Position numbers and translations under genes: made by a program. The notes beneath the pieces are model-generated. The model was not told the DNA's origin. It made no database searches and saw nothing but the letters and a program-made list of their open reading frames with translations. Source: Phycisphaerae bacterium (GTDB lineage Bacteria; Planctomycetota; Phycisphaerae; UBA1845). From it: 52,173 nucleotides of DNA. Shown piece by piece: positions 17,046-26,340 of this stretch. Position 1 is the first letter of the stretch. Every line of letters starts with the position of its first letter. Where the stretch lies: NCBI GenBank assembly GCA_021604825.1, contig BQJS01000009.1, positions 1-52,173 on the forward strand, read 5' to 3'.

Positions 17046-18254
17046 TTATTTCCGTATAGCCCTGCGGCGACGAATCGCGGCCAGACTTCCGACGCAGAAC
17101 AACATGATCGAGCTGGGTTCCGGAAAAGCCGCCAGTGCGATGCCTCCTGGTGAGTCGGTCCCCAACAACTGGGCCAGGGCGAGGACTGCATCCGAGGAGT
17201 CCAGCACGTCGAATCCCATTATCTCGCCATCCGTCGTCCCAAGTGTGACATCGCTGAAGAAACGATCACCGTCATAGATGATGTCGAGAATCTTGGTCAC
17301 CGGATCCAATCCAAGAATCTGTCCGTTGCCCTCAAAGTCGATCGTCGGGTCGTTGATTCGGTCGCTGTAGTAATCTGTTCCCTCGGCGAGCGATACCGTG
17401 AGTTCGCCGGAATCCAGTTCATCGACACCGCGTAACTGCCCGGCATCCAGACTGGGAACCCCCGCTCCCGAGAGTATTCCGTTGTATAGAAAGTCCGGCC
17501 CGATGTTTCTTGGATTTGCAAGCGGATCACCGAATTGATCGAAGCCTTCGCTGTGCACGAGATGCAGCGTGTTCTTGCTCATCGTTCCAGTGCCGTCCTC
17601 GTTTAGGACATTTCCAGACCCACTGGTCCAGAACAGCGAATTGTCTGTGGACACGCCAATGCCGTAGATATCGGCATTGGTCAGGACCGGGGCAGCGCCG
17701 GTGCCAGTTCCAGGAGTCCCTTCGTTGAAAACTCGGTCCAAGGAAACATTGTCGACGAAGCCATTGTTTACTGAAGTAGGCGTCATGCGCATCATGTCGC
17801 CATCACTGAATGAACCAAAATCGAAACCTGTAGTAGCGCTGTCATCATACGATAGCAGGAACGAACTTGTGGCGGGCTCAAAATGCAAACCCCGGAGCTC
17901 ATTCCGATTGTCGTCGTTTCCGTTCGGACCGGCGACAGGACCGCTATCCCACACATGGAAGAATTGACCAGTCTGGCCAACATCGACTTGTCCCCCAACG
18001 ACTTGGGGAACATAGAGGATGATATCGTCAGGCCGCGCGAATGTTGTGCCGTCGCGTAGTAGTACGCCATCCCGTTCCCCGCCTTGAACGAATAAGACCG
18101 GAGCTTCCCCGCGCAACAGTTGATCAGGTGTACCTGCTAGAGCGATTGGGCCAACAAGCCCAGTCGCCGCAAGTCCCAACGCTAAAGCGCCGATGAGCCA
18201 TCTACACATCGGACGATGTTCTCGCCCACGATTTGAGAGACTTGGTGACTTCAT
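17046..18254 (-). CDS. PEP-CTERM-anchored secreted protein
   Basis: 402 residues. The start has a strong AAGGAGGAG. The signal peptide ends around residue 40 (GLVGPIALAG). The body matches the N-terminal half of the neighbouring 14764-16893 protein (LRGEAPVLFVQGG, DDIILYVPQ, QFFHVWDSG, RMTPTSVNNGFVDN, RGVDELDSGELTVS). The C-terminus is a canonical PEP-CTERM sorting signal: FPEPSS, a hydrophobic helix (IMLFCVGSLAAI) and an Arg cluster (RRRRAIRK), the substrate type of an exosortase. No exosortase gene is in the window. It was probably duplicated locally and given a different tail from its paralogue. Function unknown. Confidence 0.85.
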   Translation of the reverse strand: MKSPSLSNRGREHRPMCRWLIGALALGLAATGLVGPIALAGTPDQLLRGEAPVLFVQGGERDGVLLRDGTTFARPDDIILYVPQVVGGQVDVGQTGQFFHVWDSGPVAGPNGNDDNRNELRGLHFEPATSSFLLSYDDSATTGFDFGSFSDGDMMRMTPTSVNNGFVDNVSLDRVFNEGTPGTGTGAAPVLTNADIYGIGVSTDNSLFWTSGSGNVLNEDGTGTMSKNTLHLVHSEGFDQFGDPLANPRNIGPDFLYNGILSGAGVPSLDAGQLRGVDELDSGELTVSLAEGTDYYSDRINDPTIDFEGNGQILGLDPVTKILDIIYDGDRFFSDVTLGTTDGEIMGFDVLDSSDAVLALAQLLGTDSPGGIALAAFPEPSSIMLFCVGSLAAIRRRRAIRK

Positions 18255-18682
18255 GTGTTCTCCTCCTTACGAACCAACAAGAGAGATATGCCATCAATAG
18301 TGAAATAATCCGCGGGCATCGTGCCAGCGCAGACACGCCAGCACCACGGATGGAGAGACCCGTATCACAACGATAGGCCAGCTATTGTGCCGGGCATAAC
18401 AGTTCCGCGGCGCATCTAGCATTGTCCCAGCAGACTTGTCCGATAATGACGCAACATGGCATTAAACACGTCAAATCGATCAAACAGTGCACAACCGCAC
18501 CTTCCGCCAACCGGTTGATCCACGCCCGCTGGCTCCCTAAACTAAGGAGGTCAGAGGGAATGGGCAGACCCTTCTGCATGTAAACGCAACTTTTGTCGCC
18601 AGCATGGCTCATCCAATTGTGCTTTTTTGTTGAGACCCCCGTGTCCGAGTTCTCGCCCAGCCAATTTTCGGCAGCAAAATCC
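18255..18682. other. divergent intergenic region between the PEP-CTERM gene and the sigma factor
   Basis: 428 bp that should hold promoters for both directions. AAGGAGGT at 18544-18551 precedes an ATG at 18560 that opens only seven codons. The sigma factor's frame is open from 18593 (TTG). I see no convincing consensus promoter by eye. Confidence 0.4.
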
Positions 18683-19213
18683 ATGAATACCCCTCACGAG
18701 GGACAAATGGTGGATTTCTTCCCGTTGGTCTACGACGAGCTCCGCGCCCTCGCGGGGCACTATTTCCAGGGCGAACGGCGGGATCACACGCTTCAACCTA
18801 CGGCATTGGTCCACGAGGCCTATATGCGGCTCGCTCGTGAAGATCGGAGCGAGCCCAAGAACCGCCAACAGTTCTTTGCAATTGCGGCAACGTTCATGCG
18901 GCGAATCCTGGTCAATCACGCAAAGAGTCACAACCGAATCAAGCGCGGTGGGAACTTCTCCCGGGTGCCATTGGACCAATTCCCCGAAGCATCCGCCCCA
19001 ATGCAGCCTTCGGAGTTATTGGCCCTCGACAGTGCAATCGGGCGCCTCGCACGAATCGATGCAAGGAAAGCCAGCATCGTCGAACTTCGTTACTTCGCCG
19101 GACTCACTATTAACGAAGTCGCTGACATCCTGGACACCTCTCCGGCAACGGTCAAAAGAGACTGGTTGTTTGCAAAGACTTGGCTGTTGCGAGAGATCAA
19201 AGATTCCGAATAA
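18683..19213 (+). CDS. ECF-type RNA polymerase sigma factor (planctomycete type)
   Basis: A sigma-70 factor of the extracytoplasmic-function class common in planctomycetes. Region 2 is seen in PLVYDELRALAGHYF and HTLQPTALVHEAYMRL. Region 4 is a helix-turn-helix with VELRYFAGLTINEVADILDTSPATVKRDW. From the ATG at 18683 it has 176 residues; the frame is open upstream with TTG 18593 and GTG 18641 as other possible starts, and none has a strong binding site. It precedes the Ser/Thr kinase by 70 bases, the known sigma/kinase pairing in this phylum, in which the kinase is thought to control the sigma factor. The divergent secreted-protein genes are candidate targets (inference). Confidence 0.88.
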   Translation: MNTPHEGQMVDFFPLVYDELRALAGHYFQGERRDHTLQPTALVHEAYMRLAREDRSEPKNRQQFFAIAATFMRRILVNHAKSHNRIKRGGNFSRVPLDQFPEASAPMQPSELLALDSAIGRLARIDARKASIVELRYFAGLTINEVADILDTSPATVKRDWLFAKTWLLREIKDSE

Positions 19214-19283
19214 GAGGTCCGGGGCCGGAAGAACAGCTGCCCTTCGCAGTTGTGATCCATATACCGAATGCAAGAAAATCGCC

Positions 19284-22178
19284 ATGAACGACCGCTGGGA
19301 CCAACTGCAGGAGTTGTTCCTCTCCGCGATTGAGCTTGAGGGGGAAGCGCGGGATCAGTTTATCGCTATGGTCTGCGCGGATGACGAGGCCCTCCATACA
19401 GAGCTTCAATCCTTGGTTCAACATGCGGGCGAAGCCGACAACTTCATGGAAGAGCCCGTGGCTGGCGGCGCCATCGGACCTTACCAATTGGTCAAAGTGA
19501 TCGCTTCCGGCGGGATGGGCACCGTCTATCAGGCCGAACAAAAGAACCCGCGCCGCTCCGTCGCCCTGAAGGTTATCCGTCGCGGTGGGTATGATGACGA
19601 GCAGCGAGTACGTCTGTTTAAACGGGAGGCAGAATCGCTGGCCCGTTTGAAACACCCGGGCATCGCCGCTATTCATGAAGCCGGATGCACCCCCTCAGGT
19701 CAGCATTATCTGGCAATGGAACTGGTCCCAGGCAAACCAATCACCCAGTTCATAGAAGAACGCCCGTTCACGATTCGCCAAAAACTTGATCTCTTTGCCC
19801 AGGTTTGCGACGCCGTAGGATACGCCCACCAACGTGGGATCATTCACCGTGACCTAAAACCGTCCAACATTTTGGTCGGAGAAGCGCCGTACACCGGCAG
19901 CACTGGAAGTTCCCACCGTCATGGTGCCGTCGTCAAAATTCTGGACTTCGGAATTGCCCGCATCATTGAGTCTGGCGCGGACAAGGACCACACCATTACC
20001 AGCGCCGGACAAATCATGGGTACGCTGCGCTATATGAGTCCGGAGCAGGCCCAAGGCAAGAACGACGAAATCGACACGCGCGCCGATATCTACTCATTGG
20101 GGGTCATTCTCTTTCAGATACTGACCGAAGCACTACCTTATGAGATCGACCCTGGTGCACCTCATGAGGCCACCCGGAGAATATGCGAGTTGGTCCCCGC
20201 GAGACCTTCAACGCTTCGTCACGGACTTCGAGGGGATCTGGAAACAATCGTTCTCAAGGCGCTGGAAAAATCTCCTGACCAACGCTATCAAAGCGTCGCC
20301 ATGCTCTCCGAAGACGTCGAACGCTTCCTCACCAACCAACCGATTCTGGCACACCCACCAAGCAGTCTGTACCAACTGCGCAAACTCGTGGCCCGGCATA
20401 AAGCGGTCTTCGGTGTAACCACCGCCTTGGCTGTCCTGGTTGTCGGGTTTGGCATTACCTCGACGATCATGGCCAACCGATTGTCCGTTCAAAAGCAAAT
20501 CGCCGTCGACGCCGGGGCGAATGAAGCGGCTGCTCGCCGCATTTCCGAGCAGATTGCCGGATTCATGGACGGCATGATTTCCTCGGCAAGCCCTGAAATT
20601 GCCCGCGGGAAGGAACTAACCGTTCGAGAGGCGGTCGATGTCTCGGCCGCGCGCGTCGAGGCCGAGTTTGCAGATCAACCGAGGATCGCCTCCGCCCTTC
20701 ACGCAACCATCGGGCGTACCTATCATAGCCTCGGACTGCACGAGAGAGCCGAAAGCCATTTATCCAAGTCACTTGGGTTAGCAACGGAAATTCTCGGTGA
20801 CAACGATCCGGGATTTCTGCAAACATTGCGCAGCTTTGCCATGCTGCGAATCGATCAAGGCAAGTACGACGAAGCGCAGGAATTGTGCGAACGAGCCTTG
20901 CGACTCTCGACATCGGAATCAGCGCCCGGCTCGTCGGAGTACGCGGCCAACCTGACGGTCCTCGCCAGTCTTCTGCGCGCGCAGGGGAAACTCGATGAGG
21001 CCAGCGATGCGTTTTCCAAAGTGGTCGAATTGCGAAGGTCGATCGGATCAGGAAGGGACCCCCAGTTGGGCACAGCCCTCAACAACCTTGCGTCGGTCGC
21101 ACACGCCCGAGCGAGATATGAAGAAGCAGAAGCACTCTATCAAGGTGCGCTAAAAATCCAGTTCGAAAACTTCGGCGAGACACACCCCGAGTATGTAACG
21201 ACGATAAACAACCTGGGTCTCCTGCGGTGGGAACGCGGCGACTACGACGGTGCCGCCGCGATGTTCGACAAAGTGACGCAATTGCAGCGATCGCTCTTCG
21301 ACGACCAGCACCCTCTGGTCGCTGCGTCGCTTAACAATCTCGGTCTCCTTCGTAAAGCACAGCACCAATTCGATGATGCCCTGCGCTTGCTCAATGAAGC
21401 CCTCGATATTCAAAGGGCCGCGCTGGCGCCCGATCATCCCGACTTGGCCCAAACCATGAACAATCTCGGCGGGCTGTATTACGCGAAGGGCAAGTTTCAG
21501 CGAGCCGAAGAGTTCCTGAGAGATGCCCTCAATATACGTCGCACGGTCCTACCCACCAGTCATCCCGATGTAGCCCAGAACTTGAACGATCTTGCGGCTT
21601 CGCTCTATGCGCAGGACCGACTTGACGAAGCGGAACCCCTCTATCAGGCATCTCTTAGAATCTACCTCGACATTGTCGGACCCGATCATCCGAGGATTGG
21701 CGTAATGCACAACAACCTGGCATCGCTGAGCAAGAAACGCGGACAACTAGAATCCGCCCGCGAACATTATGGAGAAGCCCTCCGCATTTTTGGATTGAAG
21801 CTCCCGGAAAATCACCCTCACTTCGGCGGACCACTTGTTGGCTTGGGCACCGTGACCCGGGAATTGGGAGATTCAGCGACGGCAAAACCGCTTCTGCGTC
21901 AAGGCGCCCTTCTGTTGCGGAAGTCATTTCCGGAACACCATCGGCGCATTCTGCAGTGCGATACGACCTTGGGGGCATGCCTCATTGACCTTCAAGAATT
22001 TGAAGATGCCGAGAAAGTGCTGATGGCCGCATATCGTGTTTCGTCCGAAGACACGCCAACTCAAGAGGAGTTACGCCGCATTCTTCGGTCGGAATTGTCG
22101 CGCCTTTATGCAGATTGGCACAAGCCAGTTCTCGCCCGGAAATACGCCTCGACTCCACAATCCGAAGATCGCCAGTAG
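19284..22178 (+). CDS. membrane Ser/Thr protein kinase with C-terminal TPR repeats
   Basis: 964 residues. Kinase domain at about 66-350: glycine loop ASGGMGTVY (74-82), catalytic Lys96 in VALKV, HRDLKPSN with Asp190, DFG at 221-223, and MSPEQAQG in place of the APE motif. One transmembrane helix lies at about 374-396. From about 470 to 940 there are tetratricopeptide repeats of the long 42-residue kind (LNNLGLLRKAQHQFDDALRL, NLGGLYYAKGKFQRAEEFL), expected on the outer side of the membrane. The ATG at 19284 was chosen because the frame upstream overlaps the sigma gene in another frame. It probably senses a ligand through the repeats and signals to the neighbouring sigma factor. Confidence 0.9.
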   Translation: MNDRWDQLQELFLSAIELEGEARDQFIAMVCADDEALHTELQSLVQHAGEADNFMEEPVAGGAIGPYQLVKVIASGGMGTVYQAEQKNPRRSVALKVIRRGGYDDEQRVRLFKREAESLARLKHPGIAAIHEAGCTPSGQHYLAMELVPGKPITQFIEERPFTIRQKLDLFAQVCDAVGYAHQRGIIHRDLKPSNILVGEAPYTGSTGSSHRHGAVVKILDFGIARIIESGADKDHTITSAGQIMGTLRYMSPEQAQGKNDEIDTRADIYSLGVILFQILTEALPYEIDPGAPHEATRRICELVPARPSTLRHGLRGDLETIVLKALEKSPDQRYQSVAMLSEDVERFLTNQPILAHPPSSLYQLRKLVARHKAVFGVTTALAVLVVGFGITSTIMANRLSVQKQIAVDAGANEAAARRISEQIAGFMDGMISSASPEIARGKELTVREAVDVSAARVEAEFADQPRIASALHATIGRTYHSLGLHERAESHLSKSLGLATEILGDNDPGFLQTLRSFAMLRIDQGKYDEAQELCERALRLSTSESAPGSSEYAANLTVLASLLRAQGKLDEASDAFSKVVELRRSIGSGRDPQLGTALNNLASVAHARARYEEAEALYQGALKIQFENFGETHPEYVTTINNLGLLRWERGDYDGAAAMFDKVTQLQRSLFDDQHPLVAASLNNLGLLRKAQHQFDDALRLLNEALDIQRAALAPDHPDLAQTMNNLGGLYYAKGKFQRAEEFLRDALNIRRTVLPTSHPDVAQNLNDLAASLYAQDRLDEAEPLYQASLRIYLDIVGPDHPRIGVMHNNLASLSKKRGQLESAREHYGEALRIFGLKLPENHPHFGGPLVGLGTVTRELGDSATAKPLLRQGALLLRKSFPEHHRRILQCDTTLGACLIDLQEFEDAEKVLMAAYRVSSEDTPTQEELRRILRSELSRLYADWHKPVLARKYASTPQSEDRQ

Positions 22179-22273
22179 CTATGATCTCGAATCCAAAACA
22201 CGCCCGCGCAATCGTCAACTGCGCGGGAGATCGACGCACTCGGCTGTAATCGGTTCGCAAACCTCGACAATGG

Positions 22274-22300
22274 TGGCGAAAGGGTGGTGTTCCGGTGGCG
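22274..22300. repeat. TGGCG motifs at 11-bp spacing (right array)
   Basis: TGGCG at 22274, TGGTG at 22285 and TGGCG at 22296, each exactly 14,997 bp from members of the left array. Sequence between the motifs has diverged more than the motifs themselves, which suggests they are the conserved part. Confidence 0.6.
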
Positions 22301-22310
22301 CCCAAGCCGC

Positions 22311-22448
<138 letters not shown>

Positions 22449-22547
22449 GGATCCGTCGGGCTGTACACTAGGGCTTTCTTGCGTTGGTTTCAAGTTTGCG
22501 GTGTCCAGTCGGCTTGCGATTCTTCTTTGCCCCCGAACAGCGTACCT

Positions 22548-23642
22548 CTAGCCGGCTCGATGGCTGCGGAGTAAGTCCACAATTCTCGTTAGCCGCTCGG
22601 GAATGGGGGCCATCAATTCCATCGGCTTTTCGCTGATGGGGTGGCGGAATTCGATCTTGTACGCGTGCAGCGCCTGAAACGGTAGAAGCGTCTCCTCCGA
22701 GCCTTCGCCCGACAGGTTCTTCTCGCTGACGTGGTGGCCACCGTAAAACGTGTCCCCTACCAGCGGGTAGCCGATCGCCGACATATGCACCCGCAGTTGG
22801 TGCGTCCGGCCCGTCTTGGGAAACATGTGAACGATCGTGAATCCCCTGAACCGCTCTTGCACCTCATACTTGGTCACCGCGTCCTTAAAGAGCATCTGCC
22901 TCGTGGGGAAACCGGGCACCATGTAACGCTCTTTGATCATCGGATGGTCGGCCAACGGCTGATTGATGATGTCGCGATCGAGCGATACTTCCCCCTCGCA
23001 AATGCCGAAATAGGTTTTTTGAATCTCGCGCTTTTCAAATTGCAGACTCAAACGCCAGTGAGCCTCGTCGGTCTTGGCGATGAGCATGACGCCGCTCGTA
23101 TTCTTGTCGAGTCGATGCACGATGCCCGGCCGAAACGCCTCCGATCCGCTCGACAGATTTTGACCGGCATAAAACGCCAGCCCGTTGGCAAGCGTCCCCA
23201 ATCCAGTCGATTTCGATGGGTGGCAAATGATGTCGACCTGTTTGTTGAGGGCCAACATGTATTCATCTTCGTAGACAATTGTGAGCGGAATATCTTCAGG
23301 CGTAATGTCGGTGGGTTCTGGCGGTGGAACGCGAACCGCAACCTCGTCACCAAGGGCAGGCTCGTAACTATTCTTGGCCTTTTTGCCATTGACGGTAATC
23401 TCGCCCTGCTTGATGAGCTTTTGAATCAGCGTGCGCGACATGCGCGGAAAGCGGCCTTGCAGATACTTGTCGAGTCGTCGGCCCGAACGCTTCTTGCGGA
23501 TGACGAGCGTTTGAACTTCCAGACCGCCGTCTTCATCCCCGGCTGACTCTTCACCGTTGGGTTGAACGTTTGCACTTTCGCCATCTTCGGAAACATCAGC
23601 GATGGCGTCGGATTCAGATGATGGTCGGTCTTGCTCAGACAT
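22548..23642 (-). CDS. rluD: RluA-family 23S rRNA pseudouridine synthase
   Basis: About 364 residues from the ATG at 23640-23642 (a TTG 18 bases earlier is less likely). An acidic, disordered leader of about 45 residues precedes an S4 RNA-binding domain (SGRRLDKYLQGRF...GEITVNGKKAK). The synthase domain has the catalytic Asp in HRLDKNTSG (residue 179), and KTGRTHQLRVH and YPLVGDTFYGG follow. These are RluA/RluC/RluD signatures; the S4 domain points to RluC or RluD, and RluD is the best guess. It would convert specific uridines in large-subunit rRNA. The exact site is not certain from sequence. Confidence 0.88.
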   Translation of the reverse strand: MSEQDRPSSESDAIADVSEDGESANVQPNGEESAGDEDGGLEVQTLVIRKKRSGRRLDKYLQGRFPRMSRTLIQKLIKQGEITVNGKKAKNSYEPALGDEVAVRVPPPEPTDITPEDIPLTIVYEDEYMLALNKQVDIICHPSKSTGLGTLANGLAFYAGQNLSSGSEAFRPGIVHRLDKNTSGVMLIAKTDEAHWRLSLQFEKREIQKTYFGICEGEVSLDRDIINQPLADHPMIKERYMVPGFPTRQMLFKDAVTKYEVQERFRGFTIVHMFPKTGRTHQLRVHMSAIGYPLVGDTFYGGHHVSEKNLSGEGSEETLLPFQALHAYKIEFRHPISEKPMELMAPIPERLTRIVDLLRSHRAG

Positions 23643-23792
23643 GGATCCACGCGATAGCAAGTAACGGGCAGGAATTCGTTCGAGGCTTTGGGCATTTCCG
23701 ATTAGCGTACTTGAATAAGACGCAAGTGTATCGCAGGATCATTTGCCTGTCGAACCGAACGAACTGTTGATCGCAATCAGAAGTGACGAACA

Positions 23793-24704
23793 ATGCCCAG
23801 CAACATCCCAACCATTCGGGCGATCTACAACCCCATCGCGGGGCGGCGGGACCTGTCTGCGTTTCTCGCCGAGCTGGTCAGCCAATTGAAATCGCGGAAC
23901 TTTAGTTTAGAGATTACGCCAACGGGTGGTCCGGGCGATGCCGCGCGACTCGCCCGAGAGGCACCCGACGATACCCATGCAGTTATGGCCGTCGGTGGTG
24001 ACGGCACCTGTCGCGATGTCGCCAGCGGACTACTGGGTCGCCCCATCCCCATGATCGTGGCCCCGGCGGGCAACGAGAACATTCTGGCCAAGTACGTCAA
24101 ATCGAAGGCAACCGTCGATTCGCTGATCTCGACAATCGTTGAGGGCTCAATCACCGCATACGATGTCGGCACACTCAATTCAAATCCATTTCTATTGATG
24201 GCTGGCGTCGGGTTCGACGCGGAAGCCGTCAAGCGCGTCACCGAATCACGCAAGGGTCACGTGTCGTATCTGACTTACGCAAAACCTCTATGGCAGACTT
24301 TTTGGCAACACCGTTTCCCCAACTTGCGCGTGACTGTCGATGATGCCCTCGTCTTTGAAGGACAGGGGCTGGCTTTCGTCGGCGTGATGCCGCGCTACGC
24401 CATCGGGCTGCACCTTCTAGCCAACGCCAAGCACGATGACGGGTTGCTTGACGTTTGCGTGATGCCGTGTTCGTCGCGACGACAACTCGTCGGACTTTCA
24501 ATCGCAGCCGTTATCGGCCGGCATGTGCGCCGTGACGGTGTCGCATATTGCAAAGGGGCGCGCGTGCAGATCGAATCGGCCGATGGCACCGACGTTCCCT
24601 GCCAGATCGATGGAGACGTCGCCGACAACCTGCCGATCGATTGCCGCATCATGCCGCAAGCGATTCGCCTGATGATTCCGCCGGGCACATTGTTCGACAA
24701 ATAG
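23793..24704 (+). CDS. diacylglycerol kinase-family lipid kinase
   Basis: 303 residues of the DagK/YegS/BmrU fold, which phosphorylates diacylglycerol or a related lipid. The first strand ends in YNPIAGRRD, the nucleotide-binding motif is GGDGT (68-72), and the following loop is PAGNEN where most relatives have P-x-G-T-x-N. The C-terminal beta domain contains QIDGD near 275. The length is typical. No neighbour suggests a pathway; the lipid substrate is uncertain. Confidence 0.86.
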   Translation: MPSNIPTIRAIYNPIAGRRDLSAFLAELVSQLKSRNFSLEITPTGGPGDAARLAREAPDDTHAVMAVGGDGTCRDVASGLLGRPIPMIVAPAGNENILAKYVKSKATVDSLISTIVEGSITAYDVGTLNSNPFLLMAGVGFDAEAVKRVTESRKGHVSYLTYAKPLWQTFWQHRFPNLRVTVDDALVFEGQGLAFVGVMPRYAIGLHLLANAKHDDGLLDVCVMPCSSRRQLVGLSIAAVIGRHVRRDGVAYCKGARVQIESADGTDVPCQIDGDVADNLPIDCRIMPQAIRLMIPPGTLFDK

Positions 24705-25222
24705 AACGTTCATTTGAATAAGACGATCGGCCCAATTCATTCGCATGCCCCAAGAAAAAATCAATAAACTGAACACACGCAGTTTTTTTGGACCGTCCGA
24801 TAAGCGTCCGTTGCAACTTCGCGTGGCTGTTGCGCTCGGTTATTCAGTATTGCACTGTCAATACGAATAATTTGGGCAACTTAAGGACAATCACTCAATT
24901 CATTGCTCCGAAGCGCTTCAATTGACTGACCGTTTTCTGCTATGATCAAAGCACAGAACGCGAGTTCCGCGCAAGTGAAATATATTGACGGAGAGGGTCT
25001 ACTCTTTAGAATGCTACTTCAGTGGTTGCGGAGAGAACGAACCCACCAAATAATTTGAAGCCATCGGCGAGTTGGTATAACGAACACGCCCACTGCCGCA
25101 CTGCAAATGTGACAACAAGTGTCACTCTTGAAAACCCTGCCGTCGGAGATAGCGGCACGGAAGCTCGTTGGGTCAGAAACGCATGAGCAAGCAGAGCCAG
25201 AACGGCGAAGAAGAAATTGGGA
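24705..25222. other. intergenic region without a recognised gene
   Basis: 518 bp, A/T-richer than the genes around it. A TATGAT at about 24941-24946 could be a -10 element, but no good -35 lies 17 bases upstream. Short frames lack binding sites. I see no RNA gene. Confidence 0.4.
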
Positions 25223-26152
25223 ATGATCACAACTGAAACACAAATCCAAACGGAACGGCCAACAGTTCCGCCACCCATCATCAAGCGCTATCTCGACTAC
25301 TTGTTTGTCGAGTGCGGGCTGGCTGGTTCGACCGTGTCGTCGTATCAGAGCGATTTGTGTCGATTCTGGAATACGGTCACCGACCTGGGCCTGACTTCGT
25401 CAGAGTTGGGCGTTGACGTCGTCCGCCAGCACCTTTCGCGATTGCGCGAAGAGGGTTTGTCGGTCAGTTCCATCGCCCGACACCTGACGTCCATCCGCAT
25501 GCTGCTTCGCTACCTGTTCAGCGAAAAAATCATCCTCAAGGACATCGTCAGCCTCCTCGATTCGCCGAAAAAATGGCGGCTCGTACCCGACACGCTGAAC
25601 TATCGCGATGTCCATCACATTCTCGAAGCACCAGAGGAAAATGGCGAATTCTACCCGCGCGACAAGGCCATCCTTGAACTGCTCTACGCCACGGGCATGC
25701 GGGTGAGCGAATTGGTCGATTTGACCATGTCGCGGATCAACTTCAACGTTGGGTATGTCCGCGTCATTGGCAAGGGTCGAAAGGAGCGGATCGTCCCTGT
25801 CGGGTCAACCGCGCTCGCTGCGACGCGAAAGTACATTGAAACTCAGCGGAAAGAACTGACCCGCGACGAATCCACCGAAGCCGTTTTCCTATCGCGCACC
25901 GGACGCCCCATTGACCGGTCGGCTGTCTGGCGCATCGTCCGCAAGTACACACAAAACGCTGGCGTACGCAAGAAGGTCAGCCCCCACACGCTCAGGCATT
26001 CGTTCGCAACACACCTGCTGCAAGGCGGTGCCGACTTGCGCGTCGTCCAGGAATTGCTCGGACACACCGATGTTGCAACCACGCAGATCTACACGCATGT
26101 CGATGACTCAAGACTCAAAGCCGTTCATCGAAAATTCCATCCGCGGCAGTAA
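25223..26152 (+). CDS. xerD: tyrosine recombinase, XerC/XerD type
   Basis: 309 residues, the normal Xer length, with a SAM-like N-terminal core-binding domain and a catalytic domain. The active residues are visible: Arg160 in TGMRVSEL, Lys184 in GKGRKER, His255 and Arg258 in HTLRHSFATHLLQGG, His281 in LGHTD, and nucleophile Tyr290 in QIYTHV. Xer recombinases resolve chromosome dimers at dif. XerD is more likely than XerC by general pattern, but this is not certain. ATG 25223 was preferred to the TTG six bases earlier. It is not near the island ends, so it is unlikely to be the island's own integrase. Confidence 0.88.
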   Translation: MITTETQIQTERPTVPPPIIKRYLDYLFVECGLAGSTVSSYQSDLCRFWNTVTDLGLTSSELGVDVVRQHLSRLREEGLSVSSIARHLTSIRMLLRYLFSEKIILKDIVSLLDSPKKWRLVPDTLNYRDVHHILEAPEENGEFYPRDKAILELLYATGMRVSELVDLTMSRINFNVGYVRVIGKGRKERIVPVGSTALAATRKYIETQRKELTRDESTEAVFLSRTGRPIDRSAVWRIVRKYTQNAGVRKKVSPHTLRHSFATHLLQGGADLRVVQELLGHTDVATTQIYTHVDDSRLKAVHRKFHPRQ

Positions 26153-26202
26153 TTCGTTCCAACTGAATTGAATGACGATACCGGCTACGCGCGCCGCCCC
26201 CC

Positions 26203-26281
26203 GTCACTCCCGCGCACGCGGGAGTCCAGAACGCGTGACGAATATCGTGGGCTACTGGATTCCCGCGTTCGCGGGGATGAC
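26203..26281. repeat. inverted pair of GTCAT-CCCGCG palindromes
   Basis: A 27-bp palindromic unit (GTCACTCCCGCGCACGCGGG then AGTCCAG) at 26203-26229 faces a near-identical inverted unit at 26255-26281. Similar GTCAT...CCCGCGAACGCGGG sequences are common in many bacterial genomes as REP/MITE-like repeats. GAATGACGAT also occurs three times around it (26170, 26294, 26313). It lies between xerD and a convergent gene and may end both transcripts. Confidence 0.8.
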
Positions 26282-26340
26282 AAGGAAAGACTGGAATGAC
26301 GATGAAAGGAGGGAATGACGATACTAGGCGTGCGCCAAAA

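Noticed and set aside
18544..18583. Leader peptide MGRPFCM with a strong AAGGAGGT before the sigma factor
   Set aside because: Only seven codons, no attenuator-like hairpin seen, and such short frames arise by chance.
25223..26152. XerD-like gene as the integrase of the 15-kb island
   Set aside because: It lies 2.8 kb beyond the tRNA, is a standard-length Xer protein, and housekeeping genes separate it from the island.
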